Source of the DNA: Streptomyces sp. WMMB 322
Lineage (GTDB): Bacteria; Actinomycetota; Actinomycetes; Streptomycetales; Streptomycetaceae
Assembly: GCF_900090145.1 (NCBI RefSeq)
Contig: NZ_FMHI01000017.1
Span: forward strand, 62,001-126,000
Reading direction: 5' to 3'
DNA length: 64,000 nucleotides
Shown here one piece after another: positions 35,662 to 44,012 of the stretch. The stretch's first letter is position 1. Each line of letters begins with the position of its first letter. The notes below the pieces were generated by a model. It had not been told where the DNA came from, searched no databases, and saw only the letters and a program-made list of their open reading frames with translations. A program made the position numbers and the translations under genes.

Positions 35662-36815
35662 CCAGCGCCAGTGTGTGCCGGGATCCTGCGGCGTTCGCCG
35701 GCCTCGCCGCGGAGTGGGACGGGCTGCGCCGGCGCAGCCCCGGGTCCACTCCCTTCCAGTCCCACGCCTGGCTGCAATCGTGGTGGCGGTCGTACGGAGG
35801 GCGGGGCCGGCTCCGCGTCGTACTCGTCCGCGACAACGGACGGCTCGTCGCCGCGGCGCCGATGATGCTCACCCACCGGCCCCTGCCGACGCTGGTCGCC
35901 CTCGGGGGCGGCATCACCGACTTCTGCGACGTACTGCTGGACGGCGGATTCCCCGCCGCCGCCCCGTGTCTGGCGATGGCGTTGCACCATGCGTCGCGCG
36001 GAGCACTGATCGATCTGCGCGAGGTGCGCCGCGGTGCCGCGGCGGAGCAGGTGTACGACGCATGGCCCGGCCCCCGCCGCAGGCTCGCGGACTCCGTGTG
36101 TCTCGAACTGCCCGGTCTCCCCATGGAGAAGCTGCTGGAGCGGCTGCCGGCCGCGAGCGCCAAGCGCACCCGCCAGAAGCTGCGCAAGATCGACAAGTTG
36201 GGGGTCAAGGAGCACGACGTGCTGCCGTCGGAGGCCGCCGGGGCCGTACGTACTCTGCTGAAGCTGCACGCGATGCAGTGGGAGGGCCGCGGTGTGACAC
36301 CAGAGCATCTGCGGCCGCGCTTCCGCGCCCACCTGGAACGCACGGTCGAGCGCATGGCGGAGAGCGGCGACGCAACCATCACCGAGTACCGCGTCGACGA
36401 CGAGACCGTGGCCTCGGACATCACCTTCACCAGCCGGGAGATGGTCTGCGGCTACCTCTACGGCGCACACCCGAAGCTGCGGTCCCAGCGGGTCGACATC
36501 ACCACGATGCTGCTGCGGCACGCCGCGGCGCACGCCGACGCGGTGGGGGCGGGCACGCTCAATCTGCTGCGCGGTGCCGAGCCGCACAAGCTGCGATGGC
36601 AGGCCGAAGCCGTGGCCAGCGGGCGTCTTGTGATGGCGCGCCGGGAAATGACGCCCGCACTGGGTGTGCACCTCGCGCAGGTCAAGGGACGCGAACTGGC
36701 CGCCGGAGCTGTGCGCCACGCCCGGGATGCCGGGTGGTTGCGGCACTTGCGTGCGGGCGGTCCCGGGAAGGGCGGAACGGACACGGCCGCGGAGGCCGGG
36801 GGCGCACGGTCCTGA
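35658..36815 (+). CDS. CelD/FemAB-like GNAT-superfamily acyltransferase
   Basis: A 385-residue protein resembling the BcsL/CelD 'cellulose biosynthesis' acyltransferase group: 'FQSHAWLQSWWRSYGGRGRL', 'LVRDNGRLVAAAPMML', then 'AKRTRQKLRKIDKLGVKEHD' and the GNAT core 'TITEYRVDDETVASDITFTS' with 'LYGAHPKLRSQRVDITTMLL'. Probably decorates the polysaccharide or its precursor with an acyl or aminoacyl group. It is the last gene of the operon (ATGA overlap with the Wzz-like gene) and is followed by a strong terminator. Confidence 0.85.
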   Translation: MTSASVCRDPAAFAGLAAEWDGLRRRSPGSTPFQSHAWLQSWWRSYGGRGRLRVVLVRDNGRLVAAAPMMLTHRPLPTLVALGGGITDFCDVLLDGGFPAAAPCLAMALHHASRGALIDLREVRRGAAAEQVYDAWPGPRRRLADSVCLELPGLPMEKLLERLPAASAKRTRQKLRKIDKLGVKEHDVLPSEAAGAVRTLLKLHAMQWEGRGVTPEHLRPRFRAHLERTVERMAESGDATITEYRVDDETVASDITFTSREMVCGYLYGAHPKLRSQRVDITTMLLRHAAAHADAVGAGTLNLLRGAEPHKLRWQAEAVASGRLVMARREMTPALGVHLAQVKGRELAAGAVRHARDAGWLRHLRAGGPGKGGTDTAAEAGGARS

Positions 36816-36820
36816 GCGTG

Positions 36821-36853
36821 GGGCTCCTCCGCCCTCGGGGGGCGGAGGAGCCC
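36821..36853. terminator. Strong intrinsic terminator
   Basis: A perfect 13-bp stem (GGGCTCCTCCGCC at 36821-36833, complement at 36841-36853) with a seven-base loop sits five bases after the operon's last gene and before the convergent GH26-like gene. Confidence 0.85.
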
Positions 36854-36897
36854 GGCGACGGATGAGCGAGCCGGCCCCGGCCTCCGCGCGGCCGCCG

Positions 36898-38223
36898 CTA
36901 CTTGTGCATTCCGGCCCCGGGCACCCACGAACCGTGCATGAGCTTGTCGAACCTCACGCAGTACTTGCCGACGGCGAAGCAGTCCTCGTACCACGGGATC
37001 CGCGAGCCGGGTTGCGTCGGCACGGGGATCGCGGTGCGCGAGGGCGACGGCACCGGCGCGGGCGACCGGGCCCCGGGCTCACCGGACGAGCCCGCGCCGG
37101 ATGACGGGGCGGACGTCCTGCCGGACCGGCCGAAGACCGCGGCACGGAACGCCTCGGCGGAATCCGGATTGCCGGTGCACTGCCACACACCGTGCGGGCA
37201 GTAGTCGGTGAGCGTCTGGTACAGCGGCTTGTGACGGTCGAACCAGTCGAGCATCCGGCGGACGTACTCCGGGTTGTCGCCGTTGCGGAAGAGTCCCCAC
37301 TCGGGGTACGAGATGGCCTTGCCGTGCCTTCTGGCGAAGTCGACCTGGTCCTGGAGGCCGTACGGCTCGTTCACCTGGGACTCGAAGGAGTGGCCCTCGG
37401 GCTGGTCGTAGGCGTCCATGCCGACGATGTCGACGACGTCGTCGCCCGGGTAGCACTTCGTCCACGGGTAGGCGTCCCGGCCGCGGCTGGGAGCGAAGTC
37501 GAAGCGGAACTTCTGTCCTGGCACCGAGCGCATGGCTGCGACGATGTTCCGCCAGTACTGCTTCCAGGCCCCGGGGGCGGGCCCGCAACGGTGCGAGTAC
37601 GTCGAGCCGTTCATCTCCCAGCCGAGCACGATCACGGTGTCCGGTGCCTCCTGCTGGACGAGGCGTTCGGCGAGGGTGCGGAAGTGGCCGTCGAAACGCC
37701 CTGCCGCACCGGCGCGCAGCAGCTTGCGCACCTGACGGTCCCGCAGGCCGTCCTCGTTGCGTGGCGTCATCGGCACGTTCAGCACGAACATCCGGTCCTG
37801 CTGAGCCCGCCGCCACCGCGTCCACGGTTCGAGAAAGCCCGGCCTGCCCTCGATGTTGGACCAGCGGTCGCCGGGGAGATACGTGTGGCCCACCTTCACT
37901 TCCGTGCCGCCGAGCCAGTGTTGCAGCTCCGGAATGTGCATCAGGCCGCCCGGGTCGGCCCGCACGAACGTGCCGAGGGGGGCGAGCGGAGCGTTGGCCG
38001 CCTGAACGCCGGTCAGCGAGGCGGGGCGCGCGGGGAAGCCGGCGCTCCCCTGTTCGGCGCGGGATCCCGCAGCCCCGGAATCGCTCGGCATGACGCTCCG
38101 GATGAACGATTCCTTCTCGAAGTGGGGCAGATTCATCGGCAGGACGGTGCAGGAAGCGAGAAGCCCGGCGGCGACGACGAGACCGCAAACCCCCTTGTAT
38201 CCGCGGCGTTCAGGGCTCCGCAT
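36898..38223 (-). CDS. GH26-like secreted glycoside hydrolase, lipoprotein
   Basis: A 441-residue protein starting at ATG 38223 (AGGAGG upstream) with a lipoprotein signal ending in the lipobox 'GLLASC' (Cys at about residue 24). The body resembles family 26 hydrolases such as beta-mannanases: acid/base candidate Glu203 in 'VLGWEMNGSTY' and nucleophile candidate Glu308 in 'ISYPEWGLF', both at barrel strand ends. The C-terminus adds a Ser/Pro-rich linker and a short Cys-containing segment ('CFAVGKYCVRFDKL'). Facing the operon, it could trim the exopolysaccharide at the cell surface. Confidence 0.82.
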   Translation of the reverse strand: MRSPERRGYKGVCGLVVAAGLLASCTVLPMNLPHFEKESFIRSVMPSDSGAAGSRAEQGSAGFPARPASLTGVQAANAPLAPLGTFVRADPGGLMHIPELQHWLGGTEVKVGHTYLPGDRWSNIEGRPGFLEPWTRWRRAQQDRMFVLNVPMTPRNEDGLRDRQVRKLLRAGAAGRFDGHFRTLAERLVQQEAPDTVIVLGWEMNGSTYSHRCGPAPGAWKQYWRNIVAAMRSVPGQKFRFDFAPSRGRDAYPWTKCYPGDDVVDIVGMDAYDQPEGHSFESQVNEPYGLQDQVDFARRHGKAISYPEWGLFRNGDNPEYVRRMLDWFDRHKPLYQTLTDYCPHGVWQCTGNPDSAEAFRAAVFGRSGRTSAPSSGAGSSGEPGARSPAPVPSPSRTAIPVPTQPGSRIPWYEDCFAVGKYCVRFDKLMHGSWVPGAGMHK

Positions 38224-38366
38224 CCATCCTCCTGTCCACCGGTGGCCTCTCAGGCCACGAAACACGCATTTCATACCTAACCGTTCAAGACGACTCGGTG
38301 CGGTCTGATAGCCCAATGGGGATATTTTCTCCCTGTTCGCACTATTCATGACGCAAGGACATACCC

Positions 38367-39788
38367 ATGCCGCCGTTCGACACGGAAGTCCCCGTCCTCC
38401 TGCTCCGGCTCGACCCCAACCCGTTCCACCACGGAACACTCGGAGCCGTCAGGTCCCTCGGGCGCACGGGGATCGAGGTCCACCTCGCACAGGGGACGCC
38501 GGGCCCGGTGGACCGCTCCCGGTTCGTCCACCGGATGTATTCGCTTCCGCCGGACGGCACTTCGGACGCCGAACTCGAACTGGCGCTCTCCCGCGTGTCG
38601 GACGCCATCGGCAGGCCGGCCGTGCTCATCGCACTGGACGACCGTGGCGCGATCGCCGTGGCAGCCCTCGCCGACCGGCTGCGCAGCCGCGGCTTCCTGC
38701 TCCCGGACACCGCGCCGGGCCTGCCCGCCCGCGTCGCCGACAAGGCCGAACTGGCCGGACTCTGCCGCGATCTCGGCATCGCCCATCCGGTCACGGTGGC
38801 GCCGGACAGCGCTGCCGCAGCGGCGCGCGAGGCAGCGCTGCTGGGGCTGCCCGTCGTCGCCAAGTGGAGCCGCCCGTGGCTGCTGCCGAAGGGCATGCGC
38901 AGCACCACGCTCGTGCGGACGCCCGCCGAGGCCGGCGAGTTGTACGAGATGAGCGCTCACGCGGGCAGCCGGCTCCTGCTTCAGCAGCGACTGCCCGGCG
39001 GCCGCGGAACGGACTGGTTCTTCCACGGCTACGCGGACGGCGACCGGGGCTTCCTCGTGGGCGGTTCGGGACGCAAGGAACGCTCCTGGCCCCCGCGCAC
39101 GGGCCTGACGGCGGTCGGCACCTGGATCGCGAACCATGAGGTGGAGGAGGAAGCGGCACGCCTCGCGGCGCGGGTCGGCTACCGCGGCATCCTCGACCTC
39201 GACTTCCGGTTCGACCCCGCGACGGGCACATACAACCTGCTCGACTTCAACCCGCGGCCCGGCGCACAGTTCCGGCTCTTCACCGACGACGGCGGACTCG
39301 ACGTCGTCCGCGCGCAGCATCTGCACCTGACGGGGCGCGAGGTGCCCGCGCAGCGCGGCGGGCCGGGGCGGGTGTTCGTCGCCGAGAACTACGCGCTGCT
39401 GTCGGCGATGGTCACGGTCGTCTCCCTCGGGATGCTGCGGAAGGAAGAACCGCAGGGGCCCGGAGCGCGTGGCGGGCGAGGCGGCCGGGGTGCGCGGGAC
39501 GAGCTGGGAGACCACCGCGGTTTCCGGCCGCGGGGGCGGTACGCCCGTGGCCCCGGCCGCGCCGTGGAGCGCGCCTGGTTCGCGGCCGACGACCCTCGCC
39601 CGTTCTTCGCCATGGCCGGGGCATGGCTCGCCCGCGGCGCACTCAAGATCTGGCACCGCGTCAGGTCCGTCAGGGCGGCGCTTCCGGCGTCCACACCGGG
39701 TCTGCCGTCGGCACCGCATTTCCGCTCCACCCGTGATGAGCGGTCAGTGAAAGATCAGAGAGAAGGAAACGCATGTACGACCTCGTAG
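38367..39788 (+). CDS. ATP-grasp ligase-like protein
   Basis: A 473-residue ATP-grasp enzyme (carbamoyl-phosphate-synthase-like fold): N-terminal Rossmann-like part 'VPVLLLRLDPNPFHHGTLGA', then 'ADKAELAGLCRDLGIAHPVT', the ATP-lid region 'PVVAKWSRPWLLPKGMRSTT', 'LLLQQRLPGGRGTDWFFHGY' and the Mg-ligand segment 'LDLDFRFDPATGTYNLLDFN' followed by 'PRPGAQFRLF'. It should ligate a carboxylate to an amine or similar. RBS AAGG precedes ATG 38367. The next gene, a flavoprotein, overlaps by 16 bases, so they act together. Confidence 0.85.
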   Translation: MPPFDTEVPVLLLRLDPNPFHHGTLGAVRSLGRTGIEVHLAQGTPGPVDRSRFVHRMYSLPPDGTSDAELELALSRVSDAIGRPAVLIALDDRGAIAVAALADRLRSRGFLLPDTAPGLPARVADKAELAGLCRDLGIAHPVTVAPDSAAAAAREAALLGLPVVAKWSRPWLLPKGMRSTTLVRTPAEAGELYEMSAHAGSRLLLQQRLPGGRGTDWFFHGYADGDRGFLVGGSGRKERSWPPRTGLTAVGTWIANHEVEEEAARLAARVGYRGILDLDFRFDPATGTYNLLDFNPRPGAQFRLFTDDGGLDVVRAQHLHLTGREVPAQRGGPGRVFVAENYALLSAMVTVVSLGMLRKEEPQGPGARGGRGGRGARDELGDHRGFRPRGRYARGPGRAVERAWFAADDPRPFFAMAGAWLARGALKIWHRVRSVRAALPASTPGLPSAPHFRSTRDERSVKDQREGNACTTS

Positions 39789-41125
39789 TGGTGGGCGCAG
39801 GCCCCTACGGCCTCTCCATCGCCTCGCACGCCGCGGCCGCCGGACTCAACCTGCGCGTCCTGGGCCGTCCCATGGCCTCGTGGCGGGACCACATGCCCAA
39901 GGGCATGTTCCTCAAGTCCGAGCCCTGGTCCTCCAACCTCTCCGACCCGGCCGGTACGCACACGCTCGCCGCGTACTGCTCCGCTCGCGGCATCACGGTG
40001 GAGCACGGAAGACCACTGCCGATCGGCACGTTCACCGAGTACGGGCAGTGGTTCGGCAGCCGGGCGGCGCCACCGGCGGAGGAGCAGACGGTGACGTCGA
40101 TCGTCCCGTGCGCCCGCGGCTTCCGCGTCGAGACGGCGGAGGGGGATGTGCTGGTGACGCGCACCGTCGTCGTCGCCGTCGGTGTCATGCCGTTCATGCA
40201 CAAGCCGGGTCCACTGCGGAAACTCCCGCCCGCGCTCGTCTCGCACAGCAGCCGCCACCGCGATCTGAGCCGCTTCAAGGACAAGGACGTGACCGTCGTC
40301 GGCGCCGGGCAGGCGGCTCTGGAGACGGCGGCGCTGCTCGCCGAGGGCGGTGCCCACGTACGGGTCGTGGCGCGAACCGACCGCATCAACTGGAACTCGC
40401 CGCCGCAGCCGCTTCAGCGCTCGCTGCTCAAGTCGCTGCGCGATCCGCACTGCGGACTCGGCACCGGCTGGCCGAGCTGGGTCTACTCCGAGATCCCGTG
40501 GGCGGTGCGGAAGCTGCCGGGTGCGCTGCGGCAGCACATCGCCCGCACCGCGCTCGGCCCCGCCGGTGCCTGGTGGCTGCGCGACCGCTTCGAGTTCGCG
40601 GTGCCGGTGCTGCTGAGCAGCCGCCTCAGTGCGGCGGAGCAGATGGGCGACCAGGTGCGGCTGCGTCTGGAGTCCGTCGACGGCGCCGTGCGCACCGTCG
40701 AGACCGACCACGTCGTCGCGGCGACCGGCTTCTCGCCGCGGCTGGCGCGCCTGTCGATGCTCGACGAGTCGATCCGCAGCATTCTGCACCGCGTCGGCAC
40801 GAGCGACGCACCCGAGCTGAACGCACGGTTCGAGTCCTCGCACCCCGGGCTGTTCTTCGCGGGGCTGCTGGCGACGCCGTCCTTCGGCCCGTCCATGCGC
40901 TTCGTGTACGGGGCGACCTTCGCGGCGAACCGTGTGGTGCAGGGCGTGCAACGGCGGCTGGCCGAGCCGCGGCTGCCCACCGTGCCGCACGCCGCCCGCT
41001 CCCGCACGATCGAACAGCACCGCACGGACGATCAGTTGACCGGACCGACGGCGCAGAGCCAGGGCCGCGGACAGCGTCCGCGGCGTGCACAGGGAGGGCG
41101 CGGGCCGACGGCCGTGCGCCGCTGA
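39773..41125 (+). CDS. FAD/NAD(P)-binding oxidoreductase, flavin monooxygenase-like
   Basis: A 450-residue two-dinucleotide-binding flavoprotein: FAD motif 'YDLVVVGAGPYGLSIASHAA' at residue 2, 'SWRDHMPKGMFLKSEPWSSN', NAD(P)-binding 'KDVTVVGAGQAALETAALLA', and the late 'HVVAATGFSP' (ATG motif). It resembles class B monooxygenases and SidA/IucD-like N-hydroxylases. The C-terminal 50 residues are a basic low-complexity tail. RBS AAGGA precedes ATG 39773. Coupling with an ATP-grasp ligase suggests oxidation of an amide- or amino-acid-like product (inference). Confidence 0.87.
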   Translation: MYDLVVVGAGPYGLSIASHAAAAGLNLRVLGRPMASWRDHMPKGMFLKSEPWSSNLSDPAGTHTLAAYCSARGITVEHGRPLPIGTFTEYGQWFGSRAAPPAEEQTVTSIVPCARGFRVETAEGDVLVTRTVVVAVGVMPFMHKPGPLRKLPPALVSHSSRHRDLSRFKDKDVTVVGAGQAALETAALLAEGGAHVRVVARTDRINWNSPPQPLQRSLLKSLRDPHCGLGTGWPSWVYSEIPWAVRKLPGALRQHIARTALGPAGAWWLRDRFEFAVPVLLSSRLSAAEQMGDQVRLRLESVDGAVRTVETDHVVAATGFSPRLARLSMLDESIRSILHRVGTSDAPELNARFESSHPGLFFAGLLATPSFGPSMRFVYGATFAANRVVQGVQRRLAEPRLPTVPHAARSRTIEQHRTDDQLTGPTAQSQGRGQRPRRAQGGRGPTAVRR

Positions 41126-41167
41126 GCTGTTGAGCCGGTGAGCCAGCGAGCTGTTGAGCCGGTGAGC
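41124..41167 (+). repeat. 20-bp direct repeat, period 24
   Basis: GAGCTGTTGAGCCGGTGAGC occurs at 41124-41143 and again at 41148-41167, starting inside the flavoprotein stop codon. Confidence 0.8.
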
Positions 41168-41170
41168 GTC

Positions 41171-41210
41171 CGGTACGGGGCCGTCGCGCGACGCGACCGG
41201 CCCCGTACCG
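41171..41210. terminator. Intrinsic terminator, first of two
   Basis: A 13-bp perfect stem (CGGTACGGGGCCG at 41171-41183, complement at 41198-41210) in the gap between the convergent flavoprotein and mqnE genes. Confidence 0.75.
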
Positions 41211-41252
41211 GCGACCGGCCCGTACCGGCGGCCGAGCGGGCCCGGACGCAGG

Positions 41253-41278
41253 GCCCCGGCCCGCTTCCGGGCCGGGGC
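41253..41278. terminator. Intrinsic terminator, second of two
   Basis: An 11-bp GC-only stem (GCCCCGGCCCG / CGGGCCGGGGC) with a CTTC tetraloop, 23 bases before the mqnE stop codon. Together with the first hairpin it insulates the exopolysaccharide locus from the menaquinone locus. Confidence 0.8.
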
Positions 41279-41300
41279 GCCGGAACCGCGCCGCGGGACC

Positions 41301-42467
41301 TCAGATCCTCATCGGCTGCGGCGACTCGCGGCGCTCCGGGTCCGGCCCCTCATACTCGCGGATGACCTCGTAGCGGGTGTTGCGCTCGACGGGCTGGAAG
41401 CCGGCGTCGCGGATCAGGTCGAGCAGGTCCTCACGGGTCAGCTTGTCGGGCGTGCCGTAGTTGTCCGCGTCATGAGTGATCTTGTACTCGACGACGGAGC
41501 CGTCCATGTCGTCGGCGCCGTGCTGAAGCGCGAGCTGAGCGGTCTGGACACCGTGCATGACCCAGAAGACCTTCACGTGCGGCACGTTGTCGAACAGCAG
41601 GCGGGAGACCGCGAAGGTCTTCAGCGCCTCGGCGCCCGACGCCATCGTGGTGCGCGCCTGGAGCCGGTTGCGGACCTTTCCGTCCTGCATGTCGACGAAG
41701 TCGTGCTGGTAGCGCAGCGGGATGAAGACCTGGAATCCGCCTGTCTCGTCCTGCAGTTCACGCAGGCGCAGCACGTGGTCGACGCGGTGACGGCGCTCCT
41801 CGATGTGCCCGTAGAGCATCGTGCAGGGCGTCTTGAGGCCCTTCTCGTGGGCGAGGCGGTGGATGCGCGACCAGTCCTCCCAGTGGGTGTCGTGGTCGAC
41901 GATGTGCTGGCGGACCTCCCAGTCGAAGATCTCGGCGCCGCCGCCCGTCAGGGACTCCAGGCCGGATTCGATGAGGATGTCGAGGATCTCGCTCGCGTCC
42001 ATCCCGGAGATCGTCTCGAAGTGCTGGATCTCGGTGGCGGTGAACGCCTTCAGGGAGACGGTCTCGGGCAGTGCTTCCTTGAGGGCGCTGAGCGAACGCG
42101 GGTAGTAGCGCCAAGGCAGCGTCGGGTGGAGGCCGTTGACGATGTGCAGTTCGGTGAGGTTGTCGCCCTCCATCGCCTTGGCGAGCTTCACCGCCTCCTC
42201 GATGCGCATCGTGTACGCGTCCTTCTCCCCCGGCTTGCGCTGGAAGGAGCAGTACGCGCAGGAGGCGGTGCACACGTTCGTCATGTTGAGGTGACGGTTG
42301 ATGTTGAAGTGAACGACGTTGCCGTTCTTGCGCGTTCGCACCTCGTGGGCGAGGCCGCCGAGCCAGGCGAGGTCATCGCAGTCGTACAGGGCGATGCCGT
42401 CCTCACGCGTCAGCCGTACACCTGCGCGGACCTTCTCCTCCAGCTCGCGTTTGAGCCCAGAGTCCAT
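41301..42467 (-). CDS. mqnE: Aminofutalosine synthase MqnE (radical SAM)
   Basis: A 388-residue radical SAM enzyme with the CxxxCxxC cluster motif 'CTASCAYCSF' (Cys66, Cys70, Cys73). The start 'MDSGLKRELEEKVRAGVRLT' and the segments 'NGNVVHFNINRHLNMTNVC' and 'ELHIVNGLHPTLPWRYYPRS' identify the MqnE branch rather than MqnC. It joins 3-enolpyruvyl-benzoate and SAM to make aminofutalosine, an early step of the futalosine route to menaquinone. AGGAGG precedes ATG 42467. Other mqn genes lie downstream (43.3-48.5 kb). Confidence 0.95.
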   Translation of the reverse strand: MDSGLKRELEEKVRAGVRLTREDGIALYDCDDLAWLGGLAHEVRTRKNGNVVHFNINRHLNMTNVCTASCAYCSFQRKPGEKDAYTMRIEEAVKLAKAMEGDNLTELHIVNGLHPTLPWRYYPRSLSALKEALPETVSLKAFTATEIQHFETISGMDASEILDILIESGLESLTGGGAEIFDWEVRQHIVDHDTHWEDWSRIHRLAHEKGLKTPCTMLYGHIEERRHRVDHVLRLRELQDETGGFQVFIPLRYQHDFVDMQDGKVRNRLQARTTMASGAEALKTFAVSRLLFDNVPHVKVFWVMHGVQTAQLALQHGADDMDGSVVEYKITHDADNYGTPDKLTREDLLDLIRDAGFQPVERNTRYEVIREYEGPDPERRESPQPMRI

Positions 42468-42583
42468 GCGTCGCCCTCCTAGGATTTGTGCTTCGCGCGC
42501 CCTTTTGAGCGTACTCCCCGCTCCCGGGGCCCACTGGACCGGCCGGTCCCGCACCGTCGGCGCGGCCGTGCGGCGGCCGGGTG

Positions 42584-43039
42584 TCAGGCCTCCTGGGGCA
42601 GATCGGTGACCCGGTTCTCCCACTTGGTCGAGAGCACGACCGTCGTGCGCGTACGGGAGACGCCCTTGGTGCCGGACAGCCGACGGATGAGGGACTCCAG
42701 CGCGTCCACGTCCGAGGCACGGGCCTTGAGCATGAAGGAGTCGTCGCCGGCGATGAACCAGCAGTCCTCGACCTCGCTCAGCTCGTGCAGCCGCCCCGCC
42801 ACGTCCTCGTGGTCGGTCGCGTCGGTGAGCTGGATGCCGATGAGGGCCGTGACCCCGAGGCCCAGCGAAGGCGCGTCCACCGTCGCGCGGTAACCGGTGA
42901 TCACGCCCGCGGTCTCCAGGCGGTTGATCCGGTCGGTGACGCTGGGGCCGGAGAGACCGACGAGCCGGCCCAGCTCGGCGTAGGAGGCCCTGCCGTTCTC
43001 CCGCAGCGCCTGAATGAGCTGCCTGTCCACCGCGTCCAT
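42584..43039 (-). CDS. Lrp/AsnC-family transcriptional regulator
   Basis: A 151-residue Lrp/AsnC protein: HTH 'MDAVDRQLIQALRENGRASY' and 'LGRLVGLSGPSVTDRINRLE', then an RAM/ligand domain ('GLGVTALIGIQL', 'CWFIAGDDSFMLKARASDVD'). ATG 43039 was chosen from the family start; the frame extends upstream with low-complexity sequence. It sits between mqnE and the UbiX-type gene, divergent from the latter, so it is a candidate regulator of menaquinone genes. A similar gene order is familiar from Streptomyces coelicolor (from memory). Confidence 0.92.
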   Translation of the reverse strand: MDAVDRQLIQALRENGRASYAELGRLVGLSGPSVTDRINRLETAGVITGYRATVDAPSLGLGVTALIGIQLTDATDHEDVAGRLHELSEVEDCWFIAGDDSFMLKARASDVDALESLIRRLSGTKGVSRTRTTVVLSTKWENRVTDLPQEA

Positions 43040-43279
43040 GGGTCCTGGTGCCTCCGTTGCCGAATCGAGGTCTCCCCGCCGGGGCAGGGGAAGGGTTCCC
43101 CCGCCCCGGGGCAGGGGAACCGTGGGCTCCGCGAAATCTCCGGTAACGAATCTAAGGCATGGGGGCGGCTCGCCCTCAGACACCTCTCCTCAGGCCGCCC
43201 CGAGGGCCGTCCGTGGCCGCCGATCGCCCGCGGATCACCCGCGGACGCGTCCCCGCGGGCCGCGCGTAGGCTCGGTCGC

Positions 43280-43963
43280 GTGACTTCCACGACCGGAACC
43301 AGCACGCCTCGTACGCCGTGGATCGTCGGTGTCTCCGGCGCTTCCGGCACGCCGTACGCGGCCGCCGTCCTGCGTGCGCTGCTGCACGCAGGCGAGGCCG
43401 TGGACCTCGTCGTGAGCCGTGCCGCGCGGCTGACGATCCTCGACGAGACGGGGCACCCGTTCCGCGACGCGCACGCCCGGGAGGATCTGCGCCGCTGGCT
43501 CGCGTTCGGCGCCGACGGCACCCCCGGCGCCTTCGACCCGGACGTCTCGGCGGTACGGCACTGGCCCGCCGGAGACCTCGCCGCGGGGCCCTCGTCGGGG
43601 TCGTATCCGGCGCGGGGCATGCTCATCGTTCCGGCGAGCACCGCGTGCGTGGCCGGTGTCGCGCTGGGGCTGTCGAAGGACCTGCTCCAGCGGGCCGCCT
43701 CCGTGACCCTCAAGGAACGGCGGCCGCTCGTCGTCGCTGTACGGGAGACGCCGCTGCACGGGCAGACGCTCCGGCACCTCGTCTCGCTGGACGACGCGGG
43801 AGCGGTGGTGCTGCCGGCGTCGCCCGCCTTCTACGCGGGCGGCAGTACCGCGCAGCACCTCGTCGACTTCGTCGCGGGCCGTGCGCTGGACGCGGCCGGT
43901 GTTCCGCACAAGCTCTACCGGCGCTGGGAGGGCGAGTTGGGGGGCCGCACCGCCGGATCGTAG
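43280..43963 (+). CDS. UbiX-type flavin prenyltransferase
   Basis: A 227-residue UbiX/Pad1 homologue: 'WIVGVSGASGTPYAAAVLRA' (FMN phosphate site), 'MLIVPASTACVAGVALGLSK' and 'RRPLVVAVRETPLHGQTLRH' (the conserved R-E-T-P-L). It makes the prenylated FMN cofactor required by the UbiD-type decarboxylase encoded at 47031-48482, in the late menaquinone (futalosine) pathway. GTG 43280 is the start that gives a family-typical N-terminus. In S. coelicolor work the corresponding gene has been called mqnM (from memory). Confidence 0.92.
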   Translation: MTSTTGTSTPRTPWIVGVSGASGTPYAAAVLRALLHAGEAVDLVVSRAARLTILDETGHPFRDAHAREDLRRWLAFGADGTPGAFDPDVSAVRHWPAGDLAAGPSSGSYPARGMLIVPASTACVAGVALGLSKDLLQRAASVTLKERRPLVVAVRETPLHGQTLRHLVSLDDAGAVVLPASPAFYAGGSTAQHLVDFVAGRALDAAGVPHKLYRRWEGELGGRTAGS

Positions 43964-44012
43964 GTCCGGCGGCAACTGGCGCCGCGGGCCTGTTGTGCGA
44001 TTGGCTCGGGGG

